Shown: positions 10,733 to 21,050, numbered from the stretch's first letter. The stretch is DNA of 52,682 nt from Gluconacetobacter tumulicola (GCF_014174215.1 NZ_JABEQL010000030.1:1-52682), one strand, 5' to 3'. Numbers and translations: made by a program. Notes: a model not told the origin generated them from the sequence alone.

Positions 10733-11713
10733 TCATGCTCCGCCTGGCCCCGTGGCCGCTGGCGACCGGGTTTCGGCCCGCCGCCAGCGACGGGTCGCCA
10801 GGCGCCATGACAGACGCAGCCCCGCTGCCTGCTGTGCCAGCCATCCGCCGCTGACCAGCGCCGGCTCGGCCTTCGGGTCGCCGGTCTCCACGACATTGTG
10901 CGAGAAATTCGCCGTCCCCAGTATCATGTCCCACCAGGGAAAGACCGCGCCGTAATTGCACGAGCGCCGCCCGGCCGCGCGCAGGCCGTGATGCACGCGG
11001 TGAAAGTGCGGCGAGACCAGAATACGCTCGCCCAGCCAGCCGAACCCGACCCGCGTATTGGCATGCGACAGGCTTTCGACCAGCCGCAGGAACAGGATCA
11101 GCAGCGGGAATTGCAGCGGCGGCACGCCGATCAGCAACCCGACGACGATGGCCCAGACATAGGATGTGACATCGTCCAGCAGGTGGTTGCGATCATCAGA
11201 CCAGAAGGTCATCTGCGTCTGTGCATGGTGCAGGGCATGCAGCCCATACCACCAGCCGAACAGATGCGACAGGCGATGCCGGACATATTCGGCGAAATCC
11301 AGGATCACGGCATACAGGAAGAATGTCGCGACCGGCCAATCCATCAGGGTGGGAAACACGCTCTCCAGCGTCGGCGGAATATAGCCATGGTCGGTCAGTA
11401 CGCCGTTCAGCCAGGTCTGGATCTCGTAGAAACCGAAGAACGTCACGAGGGGAAACAGGCCGATGCGCGCGATCAGGGTATAGACAATGTCCATACTCAC
11501 ATTATCGCGGTTTTCCCACCGGCGCAGGGGCCAGAACCGCTCCAGCGGCATGCAGATCGCGAGGTTCAATACGACCTGCAACACGCCATAAATCGCAAAC
11601 ATCGCCCACAGGAAGGATGTGTCTTCCCACTCCATCCACCCGAAACGGTAGAGGATCGGGATCAGCCAGTTTTCCTGAATCCACCCGGCAAGCCATGAAA
11701 ATGGATCGATCAT
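10733..11713 (-). CDS. Sterol desaturase / fatty acid hydroxylase superfamily protein
   Basis: The 326-residue integral membrane protein carries the histidine clusters of the fatty acid hydroxylase superfamily: HRLSH, HALHHAQTQ, HANTRV and HFHRVHH, which bind a di-iron centre. Several hydrophobic stretches surround them. The superfamily includes sterol desaturases, ceramide and lipid A hydroxylases; the substrate here is unknown. Acetic acid bacteria make hopanoids and 2-hydroxy fatty acids, so a lipid substrate is likely. I chose the ATG at 11713 because AGGA lies 8 bases upstream; ATG 11722 is also open. It lies downstream of tamB on the same strand, about 100 bases away. Confidence 0.88.
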   Translation of the reverse strand: MIDPFSWLAGWIQENWLIPILYRFGWMEWEDTSFLWAMFAIYGVLQVVLNLAICMPLERFWPLRRWENRDNVSMDIVYTLIARIGLFPLVTFFGFYEIQTWLNGVLTDHGYIPPTLESVFPTLMDWPVATFFLYAVILDFAEYVRHRLSHLFGWWYGLHALHHAQTQMTFWSDDRNHLLDDVTSYVWAIVVGLLIGVPPLQFPLLILFLRLVESLSHANTRVGFGWLGERILVSPHFHRVHHGLRAAGRRSCNYGAVFPWWDMILGTANFSHNVVETGDPKAEPALVSGGWLAQQAAGLRLSWRLATRRWRRAETRSPAATGPGGA

Positions 11714-11769
11714 TCCTGCCATCCTGCTGTCATGCGCGCGACGGCGCGCGAAGGCCCGTCACCCCTTTA

Positions 11770-11791
11770 CGGGTTTAAGGGGAGAAACCCG
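11770..11791 (-). terminator. Candidate terminator hairpin after tamB
   Basis: CGGGTTT and AAACCCG form a 7-bp perfect stem around an 8-base loop, 26 bases beyond the tamB stop codon in the direction of tamB transcription. No long U-run follows, so it may be a weak or Rho-assisted terminator. It would separate tamB from the downstream sterol-desaturase gene. Confidence 0.4.
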
Positions 11792-11816
11792 CTTCCATCA
11801 AGACATCGCCGATCTT

Positions 11817-14800
11817 CTAGTAGTTGAACTGGTAGGAGAGGCCGATGCTGCTGCCCGGGTCGTTCTCGGGCGTGGTGAAGCCGGTGACGTTGCCGCCCGT
11901 CCCGACGGTGGTGTTCAGTTTCAGGCGGCGCGTCAGGTCGACCTGGACCTGCGCCTGCGTGCCCGACCCGCTGGTGGCCTGCTTTGCGCCGACATACACG
12001 CCGCGCATCACGTATTTGCCCGCCTCGACGCTGGTGCCGTTTCCTTTCCCGACCCCCGAGCCGCCTGTCAGTTGCAGCCGGTCCAGCCCCAGCGTGCTGC
12101 GCACCTTGCCCAGCGGGTCGAAGGCCGAGCCGCCGGTCAGGGTCGCGACCGCCGCCGCGATTTCGGCCATCTGGGTGGTCGACAGCGATTGCGCGTCGGT
12201 GCCGAACAGCAGCATCGCCATGATCTGATCCTGCGACAGCGGCGGCGTGGACGAGAAGGTGATCTTGGGCGCGCTGGCATAACCGCCCACCAGAAGCCGC
12301 GCGGTGCCGGCACTGGTCGCGCGCTCGGCCTCGAAATCCAGCGTCGGGTCGATTGCCTGGGTCACGCCCGACCCGTTGAAGGCTACCTGACCCTTCGTGA
12401 ATTCCAGCGAAATGCCGGCCAGGTTGAAATTGCCCCGCCGCATCGCGAACCCACCGGCGATGGCGGGGGCCTCGGCCGTTCCGCCGACATGCAGGCGGCC
12501 GCGCATTTCTGCGTCCAGCCCGTGTCCGCGGACAAACATCTGGCCCGGCGAAGACGCGGTGACATCCAGCCCGACCACGAATTTGCCTGCCCCGTCAGCG
12601 TCGGCTGCCGGAGGCTTGTCGCCCGGACGGATCACATCCAGGGTTGCGATCGACGGCGGCAGCGAACTGGGAATATTGATCTCGGCATGCGGAATGACCA
12701 CCTGCCCCGCCACGTCGATACGCGACGCAAGCGCACCCCGCACGGTCATGTCGGCATTGATCTGCGCCGTCACCAGGTCGCTGGCCAGGGGGCGGGCGTT
12801 CCTGGCCGTAATCCGCAGATCGATGGGCAGGCCCGGCTGAAAGGCCCCCAGCATACCGCTGACGGCAATACTGCCCGGCCCGGCCGTGGCCGACAGATTG
12901 TCGACCGTCAGCCGGTCATCCTGCGCGATGATCGTGCCCCGCATGTTCGAAAGCTGGATCCCCTGCGCATAATCATGCACCTGCCCTCCGGCCAGGGTCA
13001 CCGTTCCCGAGGCTTTCGGCGCCGACAATGCGCCACGGAGCGCCAGCGACAGACGGGCCACCCCCTCGACCTGCCGCCCCTGGGCGCCCAGATAGGCATT
13101 GGCCGCCGAGAGATCGACATGGCCGTCAGCCTGCAACCCCATGGAGCCGGCTGAACCTGTCGGCACCGTGCCGCGTACCGCGAGGTCAAGCAGCGATCCC
13201 GCATGGGCCGTCGCATCGACACGCGCCTGGGTGCCCGACAATTGGGCGGTCGCATCCATATTCAGCGGCGGCAGTGCACCGCTGAAATCGCTGTGATAGG
13301 CCAGTCCCCTGGCCGTCACCGTCACCGTGCCCTGGGGATTGGCCGTCGTGCCGCGCAGGCTCGCCCGGGCACTGATCGTCCCGTCGGCCCGCAGCGACGG
13401 CATGAAGGGGCGGGCGATGGCGGGCGTCAGGTTGTCAACCGTCGCAGTCAGGCCCAGCGCGGGCTTTACCGTGCCGGCGACGTCGATCCTGGCCGCCGCC
13501 ACGCCGGGGGGCGCCAGCGTCAGGCGCAGATGATCGACGCCGAGAGTCTTGCCGAAGCCGATCCGGGCCGGCTCCGTCAGGCGGATCGTCTCGCCCCGCA
13601 CATTGGCCTCCAGAGACCGGATAGCCACCGATTGCGCCGGTGTATCGACGACCAGCGTGGTGGCCAGCGCCGCCGGAGCCCCGGCCAGCGCCTGGAATGT
13701 CGCATTGGCGCCAATCGCCATCGCGTCGCGCGGCCCGCGTGCCGTCACGCGGATATCTCCTGCCACGCCGGGCGCCGACACGCCATCCAGCCGCAATGTC
13801 ATGTCGGTCCGCGTGGTTCCCAGCGGATCAGCGACGGTGCCGGCCAGGGACAGGCTGCGCAGCCGCGCCCGCGCGCTGGCCAGATTACCGTCGACGGCCA
13901 CCGTCACGATTGGCGGCTGGCCCGCCTGCCCCCCGTTGGCGGCAGGGCCGGATGTGGGGTTCGCGGTGCGGATCGACGCCTTCAGCGAACCGGATATCGG
14001 CTGCCCGACAAGGTGCGACAGATCGGCAAGCCGCTCCATCTGCACATCCAGCGTGCCCAGCGGGGTGACCCGATGCGGGTTCAGCACCAGATGCCCGCTA
14101 CCCGACAGGCTTTTCCAGTCCAGATGCGCCAGATCGATGGTCCGCCGCCCCTGCGGGTCCTGCTCCAGATCGGCGGCGATCGACAGGGGCGCCTCGTCTA
14201 CCATCCCCCTGGCCATGAGTGTGCCCTGGGGATGGCTGGGCAGGTGATGGAAGACGGCATCCAGCATGACCGGGCCGACCGGCATCTCCTTCGTGCCCAA
14301 TTGCCCGTCGAGATGCGCGGTGGCGGAGAAATCGGTCAGTGGCCCGTCAACCGCCAGCGTCAGCCCCGCCTGCCCGCGCACGGCCGGCGAGGCCCGCTGC
14401 AGGTCGTCGATCGCCAGATGCGCGGTCGCATTCACCGCCGGGCCCGCCTTTCCACCCGTCACGGGATCGGCAGCGGGGGCACTCGTCCGGGTGCCCGATA
14501 CCGCCAGATGCATGGCCTGCCCGTCCAGCGCCAGCCGGTCGATGCGCAGAAGAGCGGGATGATCGCCCACCGCCTGCTGCATGGAAGCGCGCAGGGACAG
14601 CTTGCCGTCCGGACCGATCAGGGACACGGCCTGACGCTGGCCGCCGGTGATCGACAGCGGGCCATCCAGCGCCAGCGTCGTCGCATCATCGGGCCGCGCC
14701 GGCATCGCGAAGACCCCGTGCAGGGCCAGCCGGCCCGTCAGGGCGGTCCCGCCCGCCTCTGCCAGCGGCGCGAGCGCCGGCACATCGAGGTCGAATGTTC

Positions 14801-16073
14801 CATGCGCCGGCGTGGCGGTCATCACCTGCCCTGCGAGGTGCAGAAGCGTATGGTCCAGCCGGACATCCAGGGGCCAGCCCGCATCGTCAGGATGCAGGAA
14901 CAGATCCAGCGTCAGTGGCGCGGCGGCGAACAGGCCGGGATCGCTGCCGGGGATCGACAGCGCATCGATGGCGGCATGCAGACGGGCGACCGACGGCTGG
15001 CCGCCCGTCGCCTCGTGCCCCTCGAAATCGACCGAGATCCGGCTGGCGGCCACGCCCGCCCCCATCGGTCGGTCCAGAGTCAGATGACCCTCTCCGACCG
15101 GATGATGCACATCGCCCGACAGATGCGCATCCAGGACGAGATTTTGCCAGCCGATCCCATCACGCACTGTCATATGGGGCGCACGGGCCGTGATGGACAA
15201 TTGAGATTTTACATTGATAAAATCAATTATTCCATTGATTTTGGAAGATATATCTCCGGAGTTCAATGTGAAGGCCAGATGGTTCGCATCCCGGGGGCCA
15301 TCCAGATCCAGCGCCAGATGCAACGGGTCCAGCGGTTCAAGCCCAGCTGTGCTGGCAAAGCCGCCCGGCCCTTCGTCGGCCACAAGGTGCAGCCCCAGGC
15401 GTCCCGGCACGATCTGCGTCCGCAGGGTCAATGTCCCGACGCGGTCCAGGCGCTTCAGGTTGAGGTCGATTGCCGCCGTGGGCAGCGTCGCCACGCTGAG
15501 CCCGTCCAGCATCGGCGCGAGATGGGCGAGCCGCGCGCTGCCGTCGAGCGAGAACGCGGCCTCGGTGCCCGCAATTCCCGCACCGACCTCGATCCGCCCG
15601 ATATGGACGGCACGAAGGTCGATCCCCAGGTCGAAACTGCCGCCGTTCTTGTTGCTGGTGGAGGGTTTCGCTCCACTTTCCATCTGCAGGCGCGGAATGG
15701 CCAGACGCGCGATCGACAGCCGGTCGATGCGCGCCTGGCGGGCCAGCAGATGGGTCGGCCGCCAGTCCAGTTCCAGCCCGTCGATCGACAGCCACATCCC
15801 CTGGCGGTCATTGAGGCGAATATGGGCGATGCGCAATGCGTCGGGGAAACGGCCCGAAATCCCGTCCAGTGTGACCGCGCCGCCGGTCAGCTCGGCCGTC
15901 TGGCGTGCAATGGAATGGCGGCCCCAGCCCGTATTGGCCACGATCAGGATCGCCACCACGCCCAGCACGACCACCGCCAGCGGGACGCCAGCCAGCAGGC
16001 CCACGGTCCAGGCGACAATCCGGGGCCAGCGCCGTGGGCGCCCGGCGGATGGGGGCGGAGTGTCTGGCGCCAT
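11817..16073 (-). CDS. tamB: Translocation and assembly module subunit TamB
   Basis: The 1418-residue protein has one N-terminal transmembrane anchor (WTVGLLAGVPLAVVVLGVVAIL) and a very long periplasmic region of repeated beta-strand segments, ending in the DUF490/TamB C-terminal domain with LAMLLFG-D-type and S-GKY-YV-like sequences near the end. TamB-like proteins span the periplasm and, with TamA, take part in outer-membrane protein assembly and phospholipid transport. The start ATG overlaps the tamA stop codon by one base (TGATG), so the two are translationally coupled. The frame opens 12 codons further upstream inside tamA, which I do not use. Length is within the family range (about 1250-1500). 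Confidence 0.93.
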   Translation of the reverse strand: MAPDTPPPSAGRPRRWPRIVAWTVGLLAGVPLAVVVLGVVAILIVANTGWGRHSIARQTAELTGGAVTLDGISGRFPDALRIAHIRLNDRQGMWLSIDGLELDWRPTHLLARQARIDRLSIARLAIPRLQMESGAKPSTSNKNGGSFDLGIDLRAVHIGRIEVGAGIAGTEAAFSLDGSARLAHLAPMLDGLSVATLPTAAIDLNLKRLDRVGTLTLRTQIVPGRLGLHLVADEGPGGFASTAGLEPLDPLHLALDLDGPRDANHLAFTLNSGDISSKINGIIDFINVKSQLSITARAPHMTVRDGIGWQNLVLDAHLSGDVHHPVGEGHLTLDRPMGAGVAASRISVDFEGHEATGGQPSVARLHAAIDALSIPGSDPGLFAAAPLTLDLFLHPDDAGWPLDVRLDHTLLHLAGQVMTATPAHGTFDLDVPALAPLAEAGGTALTGRLALHGVFAMPARPDDATTLALDGPLSITGGQRQAVSLIGPDGKLSLRASMQQAVGDHPALLRIDRLALDGQAMHLAVSGTRTSAPAADPVTGGKAGPAVNATAHLAIDDLQRASPAVRGQAGLTLAVDGPLTDFSATAHLDGQLGTKEMPVGPVMLDAVFHHLPSHPQGTLMARGMVDEAPLSIAADLEQDPQGRRTIDLAHLDWKSLSGSGHLVLNPHRVTPLGTLDVQMERLADLSHLVGQPISGSLKASIRTANPTSGPAANGGQAGQPPIVTVAVDGNLASARARLRSLSLAGTVADPLGTTRTDMTLRLDGVSAPGVAGDIRVTARGPRDAMAIGANATFQALAGAPAALATTLVVDTPAQSVAIRSLEANVRGETIRLTEPARIGFGKTLGVDHLRLTLAPPGVAAARIDVAGTVKPALGLTATVDNLTPAIARPFMPSLRADGTISARASLRGTTANPQGTVTVTARGLAYHSDFSGALPPLNMDATAQLSGTQARVDATAHAGSLLDLAVRGTVPTGSAGSMGLQADGHVDLSAANAYLGAQGRQVEGVARLSLALRGALSAPKASGTVTLAGGQVHDYAQGIQLSNMRGTIIAQDDRLTVDNLSATAGPGSIAVSGMLGAFQPGLPIDLRITARNARPLASDLVTAQINADMTVRGALASRIDVAGQVVIPHAEINIPSSLPPSIATLDVIRPGDKPPAADADGAGKFVVGLDVTASSPGQMFVRGHGLDAEMRGRLHVGGTAEAPAIAGGFAMRRGNFNLAGISLEFTKGQVAFNGSGVTQAIDPTLDFEAERATSAGTARLLVGGYASAPKITFSSTPPLSQDQIMAMLLFGTDAQSLSTTQMAEIAAAVATLTGGSAFDPLGKVRSTLGLDRLQLTGGSGVGKGNGTSVEAGKYVMRGVYVGAKQATSGSGTQAQVQVDLTRRLKLNTTVGTGGNVTGFTTPENDPGSSIGLSYQFNY

Positions 16074-18070
16074 CAGAACGTTTCCCCCAGACCGAGATAG
16101 AGTCCCCACGTATCGCCGCGTTTCGGCCGGTTGAGCGGCACGGCGATATCCACGCGCACCGGGCCGATCGGCGTATAATAACGCACCCCGGCGCCTGCCC
16201 CGACCCGGAGCGTGCCCTGGAACGGCCGGCTGCCGGTGCCCACCTGGCCCGCATCGGCAAACAGCGCCCCGCCGAAGCTGCGGAACAGCCTCTGGCGAAA
16301 TTCGACCGATCCCGCATCCATCGAGGTGCCGCCAATGGCATATTTGCTGCCGTCGAATTGCGGCCCCACCCCCTGGTAGCGGAAGCCGCGCACGGTCGCG
16401 CTGCCGCCGGCATACAGGCGCTGATCGGGCGGGATGTCGAAGGTCGAGGCGCCCTGCACGCTGCCCACGATGCCCCGCACCGCGATGACGCTGCGGCCGG
16501 GCCGCGAAATGCCGAGATGCGTCAGGTCAAAATAGGTCGAGGCGTTCGCCTGCATGATGGTGAAGAACGACATGCCGTTGATCAGCGATGCCGATGGCGT
16601 CACGCTGGCAGCCACGCGGACGCCATGGGTGGCCGGGTCGATCGGGTTGTCCAGGCCGGTGCTGTCATAGGTCGTCCCCAGGGGCAGCGAGACGATGGTA
16701 TAATCGTTCGATATCCCCATCTGGTCGATATGTTCCTGTTCGGCCTGCCCTTCGAACGAGACGGTCCAGCGCTGCCCCAGCTTGCGCACCACGCCCGCCC
16801 GCACCAGCAGCGCCGTCTGCCGGTAGGAATAGAGAAGCTGGCGGATGCCCTCGACCCGCACACTGAGATTCTGGTCGCGGGACCCGAAATCCGGCTTCAT
16901 CAGGTCGGCATACACATCATAGCCCAGCCCCTGCTGGGCCGACCCGCCAAGCCCGGTCACCAGGGCCGTCAGACGCAGGCGTTCCGCATTGCCGAAGATG
17001 TTGCGGTGGGTCCAACTGACGCCGGCCCGCCCGCCCAGGTCGGTCGAATACCCGCCCTGCACGGCCACCATCCGGACCTTGCCTTCCTTGAATGCCATCG
17101 ACAGCGGCATCTGCCTGCCCGCCGTAAGGGGCGGCGCATCATTGACCTGCACATCGGAAAACACGCCCAGACCGGCCAGATCCTGCCGGGCGGATTCGAT
17201 CCGCGACGGCTGATACAAATCGTTGGGGTGGATGGTCATCCGTCGGGCGATATAGGCGGGATGCGTGCGCGTCATGCCGGACAGGCTGATCGCGCCGATG
17301 GTCACCACCGGGCCGCTGCGCACCGTATATTCGACGTCGAGCGTATGGGTTACCGGTCGCAGCCAGGCTTTCGGCGTATCGACCTGTGCCAGCGCGTGCC
17401 CTTCCTCCTTCAATTGGCTCTGCAGGTTCGCCCCCGCCGTCAGCACGTCGGACGCGACAGCCGGCTGGCCGGCCTTCACCCCCAGGGCCTTGCTCTCGAG
17501 CGCATTCAGGACCACCGGCCCGGTTCCGTCACCCGATGCGCGCACCAATGTCACGCGGCCAAGCCGGAAGATCTCGCCCCGGGTCGGCGTGATCGTCACC
17601 TGTACCGCCTGCCCCTTGGGAATTGCCAGCAGCCATTCCGGAAGCCGGGGATCGGTCCCGTCCATCGAGGCAGCGGCTACCGCATTCTTCGCGCCCTGTG
17701 GCCGCACCGTGATGCGGATCGCCGGGGCGTAATAGCCATAGCTTTCGAGCGCGGTCCGCAGCCGGTCGTAATCGTTGCGAATCCGGCCGGCCAGGGCGAA
17801 CGGACTGACGGCATGGGTCTTCTGCAGGGACAGCAGGCTGGATGACGCACTGATCGCGGCATCCAGTTCGGCCTGGCCCGTCGGCGTGACGGTGGTGGTG
17901 TAAGTCTGGGGATCGGCGCCGAGAACCGTATCGGCCGGCCAGCACAGCGCGACCGCAAGAACGCCGCCGACAACGGCAAGACCGCTCCGGCGCGCGGGGT
18001 CTCCATTCCATGCGGCCAAACCAGGATGGTCCGGCCGATCTGCCCTGTCCGCTCTTCGCCCCGAAAACAC
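16073..18070 (-). CDS. tamA: Translocation and assembly module outer-membrane protein TamA (BamA/Omp85 family)
   Basis: The product is an Omp85-superfamily protein: POTRA-type repeats after a hydrophobic signal (SGLAVVGGVLAVALCWPADTVLGA), then a C-terminal 16-strand barrel with GGSATVRGFRYQGVGPQ (the VRGF/Y lid-lock motif) and a terminal aromatic GLGETF. It should sit in the outer membrane and partner TamB, whose start codon overlaps its stop. The start is uncertain: no ATG lies in frame before the signal sequence. Possible starts are TTG 18094 (with AGGGA upstream), GTG 18070 and TTG 18019; I list the middle one. The frame stays open to 18493, but the upstream part is arginine-rich and repeat-derived and is probably not translated. 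Confidence 0.88.
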   Translation of the reverse strand: MFSGRRADRADRPDHPGLAAWNGDPARRSGLAVVGGVLAVALCWPADTVLGADPQTYTTTVTPTGQAELDAAISASSSLLSLQKTHAVSPFALAGRIRNDYDRLRTALESYGYYAPAIRITVRPQGAKNAVAAASMDGTDPRLPEWLLAIPKGQAVQVTITPTRGEIFRLGRVTLVRASGDGTGPVVLNALESKALGVKAGQPAVASDVLTAGANLQSQLKEEGHALAQVDTPKAWLRPVTHTLDVEYTVRSGPVVTIGAISLSGMTRTHPAYIARRMTIHPNDLYQPSRIESARQDLAGLGVFSDVQVNDAPPLTAGRQMPLSMAFKEGKVRMVAVQGGYSTDLGGRAGVSWTHRNIFGNAERLRLTALVTGLGGSAQQGLGYDVYADLMKPDFGSRDQNLSVRVEGIRQLLYSYRQTALLVRAGVVRKLGQRWTVSFEGQAEQEHIDQMGISNDYTIVSLPLGTTYDSTGLDNPIDPATHGVRVAASVTPSASLINGMSFFTIMQANASTYFDLTHLGISRPGRSVIAVRGIVGSVQGASTFDIPPDQRLYAGGSATVRGFRYQGVGPQFDGSKYAIGGTSMDAGSVEFRQRLFRSFGGALFADAGQVGTGSRPFQGTLRVGAGAGVRYYTPIGPVRVDIAVPLNRPKRGDTWGLYLGLGETF

Positions 18071-18160
18071 GCGACGTCGCCGCACCGCTGTCAATGTATC
18101 CCTGTCCCGTTCCTGTGCTTCATCCCGCTCACCGGTCCGACCGGTCCATCGTTCACGTGC

Positions 18161-18194
18161 CCGCTCGCCCGCTCGCCCGCTCGCCCGCACGAGC
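18161..18194. repeat. 8-bp tandem repeat (CGCTCGCC)
   Basis: Three full copies of CGCTCGCC and a diverged fourth lie in the tamA-miaB gap, about 90-125 bases upstream of the tamA start. Pure 8-bp repeats can change copy number by slippage. They lie in the open frame upstream of tamA but outside the part I regard as translated. Confidence 0.7.
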
Positions 18195-18312
18195 ACATTT
18201 AATCCGTTTATAAGGCAATCGTTTGATGAGACGACAAAAAACAATCTCATGACGCGCGGAAGGGTTTTTACCCGGGACTCGGAAACTTGCCTTGACAAAA
18301 GGCCCCGTATTT

Positions 18313-18332
18313 TTACCTGATCAGACAGGTAA
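18313..18332. promoter_or_regulatory. TetR-type operator-like inverted repeat
   Basis: TTACCTG and CAGGTAA form perfect 7-base arms around ATCAGA, giving a 20-bp near-perfect dyad with an internal CTGATCAG palindrome. A TTGACA hexamer lies at 18292-18297 just upstream on the + strand. Dyads of this size and spacing are typical TetR-family operators. It sits between divergent tamA and miaB in a 425-base stretch that otherwise holds only the 8-bp repeat and poor promoter-like elements. No regulator gene is adjacent. Confidence 0.5.
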
Positions 18333-18495
18333 CGACGCCGCCGCGTCCCGCCCTGTATGAGGGAGGTTTGCCGCACGATGATGCTGTCACGCCCCGAGTG
18401 CTTCGACTCGTGCCCTTGACCGGGCGCCCCGCGCATATGATGTGTTCCCGCGACCGCGCGGGATGGTCCGGCGGCGCGCCCAGGAAGTTTCAATC

Positions 18496-19896
18496 GTGAC
18501 CCAGCATTCCGTCTGCCCCCCCATGGAGTCCGGCCGGGAGGTAAAGGGCCTCCATGTCATCACATGGGGCTGCCAGATGAATGTCTATGACAGCGCCCGC
18601 ATGACCGACGTGCTGCGCCCCCTGGGCTACAAATCGGTCGAAACCCCCGACGCGGCCGACATGGTGATCCTGAACACCTGCCATATCCGCGACCGGGCGG
18701 CGGAAAAGGTCTTCTCGGAACTCGGCCGCCTGCGTCTGGTGAAGGATGCCCGTGCCGCCGAAGGGCAGCGCACCATCCTGGCCGTCGCCGGATGCGTGGC
18801 TCAGGCCGAAGGGGCGGAAATCCTGGCCCGCGCGCCTTACGTGGATATCGTGCTCGGCCCGCAGACCTATCACCGCCTGCCGGAGATGGTCGCGCGGGCG
18901 GCACGGGCGGCCGGCGCCGTCATCGACACGGATTTCCCCGCCGAGCAGAAATTCGATTTCCTGCCCGACGCCCAGGCCCCGCAGACGCCTGGCGGGATCA
19001 CGGCCTTCCTGACCATCCAGGAAGGCTGCGACAAATTCTGCTCGTTCTGCGTGGTGCCCTACACGCGGGGCGCCGAATCCAGCCGCCCGGTCGATTCGGT
19101 GCTGCGCGAGGCCCGCCGCCTGGTCGAATCGGGCGCGCGCGAGATCACGCTGCTGGGCCAGAACGTGAACGCCTATCACGGCGAGGGGCCGGACGGCCGC
19201 GTCTGGGGGCTGGCACGGCTGGCCGAATCCCTGGCGGCGATCCCGGGGCTGGCACGCATCCGCTATACCACGTCGCATCCCCGCGACATGGAAGACGCGC
19301 TGATCGCCGGCCATCGCGACCTGCCGGCGCTGATGCCCTTCCTGCACCTGCCGGTGCAGTCGGGCTCGGACCGGATCCTGGCAGCGATGAACCGGGGGCA
19401 TACCGCCGCCGAATATCGCGACCTTGTCCTGCGCCTGCGCGACGCGCGGCCGGACATCGCGCTGTCGTCGGATTTCATCGTCGGCCATCCCGGTGAAAGC
19501 GATGCGGATTTCGAGGCGACGATGCAGCTGATCCGCGATGTCGGATTAGCGCAGGCGTTCTCGTTCAAATATTCCCCCCGTCCGGGCACCCCGGCCGCCG
19601 GCGCGCCGATGCAGGTGCCCGAGGACGTGAAGGACGCACGGCTGCAGGCATTGCAGGCCCTGCTGCGCACGCAGCAGGACGCGTTCAATGCCGGGACGGT
19701 GGGGCGCGTGGTTCCCGTGCTGTTTACCGGGCGCGGGCGCAAGCCGGGGCAGTTGTCCGGCCGGTCACCCTATCTGCAACCCGTGCATGTCGATGGGCCC
19801 GATACGCTGATCGGGCAGATCGCACAGGTCGAGATCCGGGAGCGTTACACCAACTCACTGAGTGGAACCCTCATACAGGAGAGAGCCTTCGCTTGA
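18496..19896 (+). CDS. miaB: tRNA-2-methylthio-N6-dimethylallyladenosine synthase MiaB
   Basis: MiaB adds a methylthio group at C2 of i6A37 in tRNAs reading U-initial codons. It is a radical-SAM enzyme with two 4Fe-4S clusters. The N-terminal UPF0004 domain has cysteines in [19 protein letters not shown] and VAGCVAQ; the radical-SAM motif is [17 protein letters not shown]; a C-terminal TRAM domain ends the 466-residue protein. I chose GTG 18496, preceded by AGGAAG, over the longer open frame from 18442. It starts the conserved miaB-phoH-ybeY-corC cluster; its stop overlaps the next start (TTGA). Confidence 0.95.
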   Translation: MTQHSVCPPMESGREVKGLHVITWGCQMNVYDSARMTDVLRPLGYKSVETPDAADMVILNTCHIRDRAAEKVFSELGRLRLVKDARAAEGQRTILAVAGCVAQAEGAEILARAPYVDIVLGPQTYHRLPEMVARAARAAGAVIDTDFPAEQKFDFLPDAQAPQTPGGITAFLTIQEGCDKFCSFCVVPYTRGAESSRPVDSVLREARRLVESGAREITLLGQNVNAYHGEGPDGRVWGLARLAESLAAIPGLARIRYTTSHPRDMEDALIAGHRDLPALMPFLHLPVQSGSDRILAAMNRGHTAAEYRDLVLRLRDARPDIALSSDFIVGHPGESDADFEATMQLIRDVGLAQAFSFKYSPRPGTPAAGAPMQVPEDVKDARLQALQALLRTQQDAFNAGTVGRVVPVLFTGRGRKPGQLSGRSPYLQPVHVDGPDTLIGQIAQVEIRERYTNSLSGTLIQERAFA

Positions 19897-21050
19897 GAGA
19901 ACAGACGGTATCAGCGATCCTGCCCGGCCGGCGCCCTGCCCGGACGCGCGATCATCAAGCCCCGTCCGACATCGCCGCGATGCGGACGGTCACGCTGCAA
20001 TTCGACGACAATGCCCTGCTGGCACAGCTCGTCGGTGATCACGACCGTCACCTGCTTCATCTCGAACGTGGATTCGGCATCCGCCTGTCCTGCCGCGGCA
20101 ATCGCGTCGCCCTCAATGGCAACCACGACCGCGTGGAAATCGCCCAGGCGGCGCTGGCCAGCCTCTATCAGCGCCTGCAGGGCGGCGGTGGCGAACTGGA
20201 CAGCGCCGATATCGATGCGGCGATCCGTATGGCCGCCGCCCACCACACCATGCCCCGCCCGGCATCCGAAGGACGGACCAGGATGACCCACGCCGCAGCG
20301 CCCATCTCCGATACCCCGCGCGTGCCACTGGCGGAATTGCCCGCCATCCGCACCAGGCGCGGCGCCATTGCCCCCCGCTCGACCGGTCAGGCGAGCTATA
20401 TGGAGATGCTGGCGCAGACCGAAATGGTCTTCGGCATCGGGCCGGCCGGCACCGGCAAGACCTATCTGGCGGTCGCCCAGGCCGTGGCGATGCTCCAGGC
20501 CGGCCAGGTCGACCGGATCGTGCTGTCGCGCCCCGCCGTCGAGGCAGGCGAGCGGCTGGGCTTCCTGCCCGGCGACCTGAAGGAGAAGATCGACCCGTAT
20601 CTGCGCCCGCTCTACGACGCGCTGCACGACATGATGCCCGGTGACCAGGTGGTCCGGCGCATGGGCACGGGCGAGATCGAGGTCGCTCCCCTGGCCTTCA
20701 TGCGTGGCCGCACGCTGGCCCACAGCTTCGTCATCCTCGACGAGGCGCAGAACACCACGGCCGCGCAGATGAAGATGTTCCTGACCCGCATGGGCAGCGG
20801 CACCCGCATGGTGGTGACGGGCGACCTGAGCCAGGTCGACCTGCCCAATGGCGTCACGTCCGGCCTGCGCGACGCAGTGGATACGCTGGAAGGATTGCCG
20901 GGAATCGGTATCATGCGCTTCGAATCCCACGACGTGGTGCGACACCCGCTGGTCGCGCGCATCGTGGACGCCTATGATCAGCGAGCGGCGGCCGAACGGG
21001 ACATGTCCCGCAGCAGGGCGCGCCGGGAGAACAATGGAACCGCGAAGTAG
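19893..21050 (+). CDS. PhoH family protein (PhoL/YbeZ type)
   Basis: The 385-residue protein has the PhoH P-loop ATPase core: [17 protein letters not shown] (Walker A), [34 protein letters not shown], and [11 protein letters not shown] (Walker B). An N-terminal KH-like region precedes it. Homologues next to ybeY (YbeZ) are RNA-associated ATPases that work with YbeY in rRNA maturation. The TTG at 19893 overlaps the miaB stop codon and has AGGAGAG about 10 bases upstream; ATG 19980 is the alternative. The position between miaB and ybeY strongly supports the YbeZ assignment. Confidence 0.93.
   Translation: MREQTVSAILPGRRPARTRDHQAPSDIAAMRTVTLQFDDNALLAQLVGDHDRHLLHLERGFGIRLSCRGNRVALNGNHDRVEIAQAALASLYQRLQGGGGELDSADIDAAIRMAAAHHTMPRPASEGRTRMTHAAAPISDTPRVPLAELPAIRTRRGAIAPRSTGQASYMEMLAQTEMVFGIGPAGTGKTYLAVAQAVAMLQAGQVDRIVLSRPAVEAGERLGFLPGDLKEKIDPYLRPLYDALHDMMPGDQVVRRMGTGEIEVAPLAFMRGRTLAHSFVILDEAQNTTAAQMKMFLTRMGSGTRMVVTGDLSQVDLPNGVTSGLRDAVDTLEGLPGIGIMRFESHDVVRHPLVARIVDAYDQRAAAERDMSRSRARRENNGTAK

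Noticed and set aside
13203-16100. 965-codon open frame on the + strand opposite tamB
   Set aside because: It is an antisense shadow of tamB in GC-rich DNA; its translation is arginine-, glutamine- and histidine-rich with no domain, and tamB has clear homology.
17529-18011. ATG-started frames overlapping the tamA signal region
   Set aside because: They are out of frame with the barrel and POTRA sequence; the tamA frame alone gives a signal peptide and continues into homology, so I see no need for a frameshift.
18416-18441. TTGACC and TATGAT as a miaB promoter
   Set aside because: The spacer is only 14 bases, too short for a normal sigma-70 promoter.
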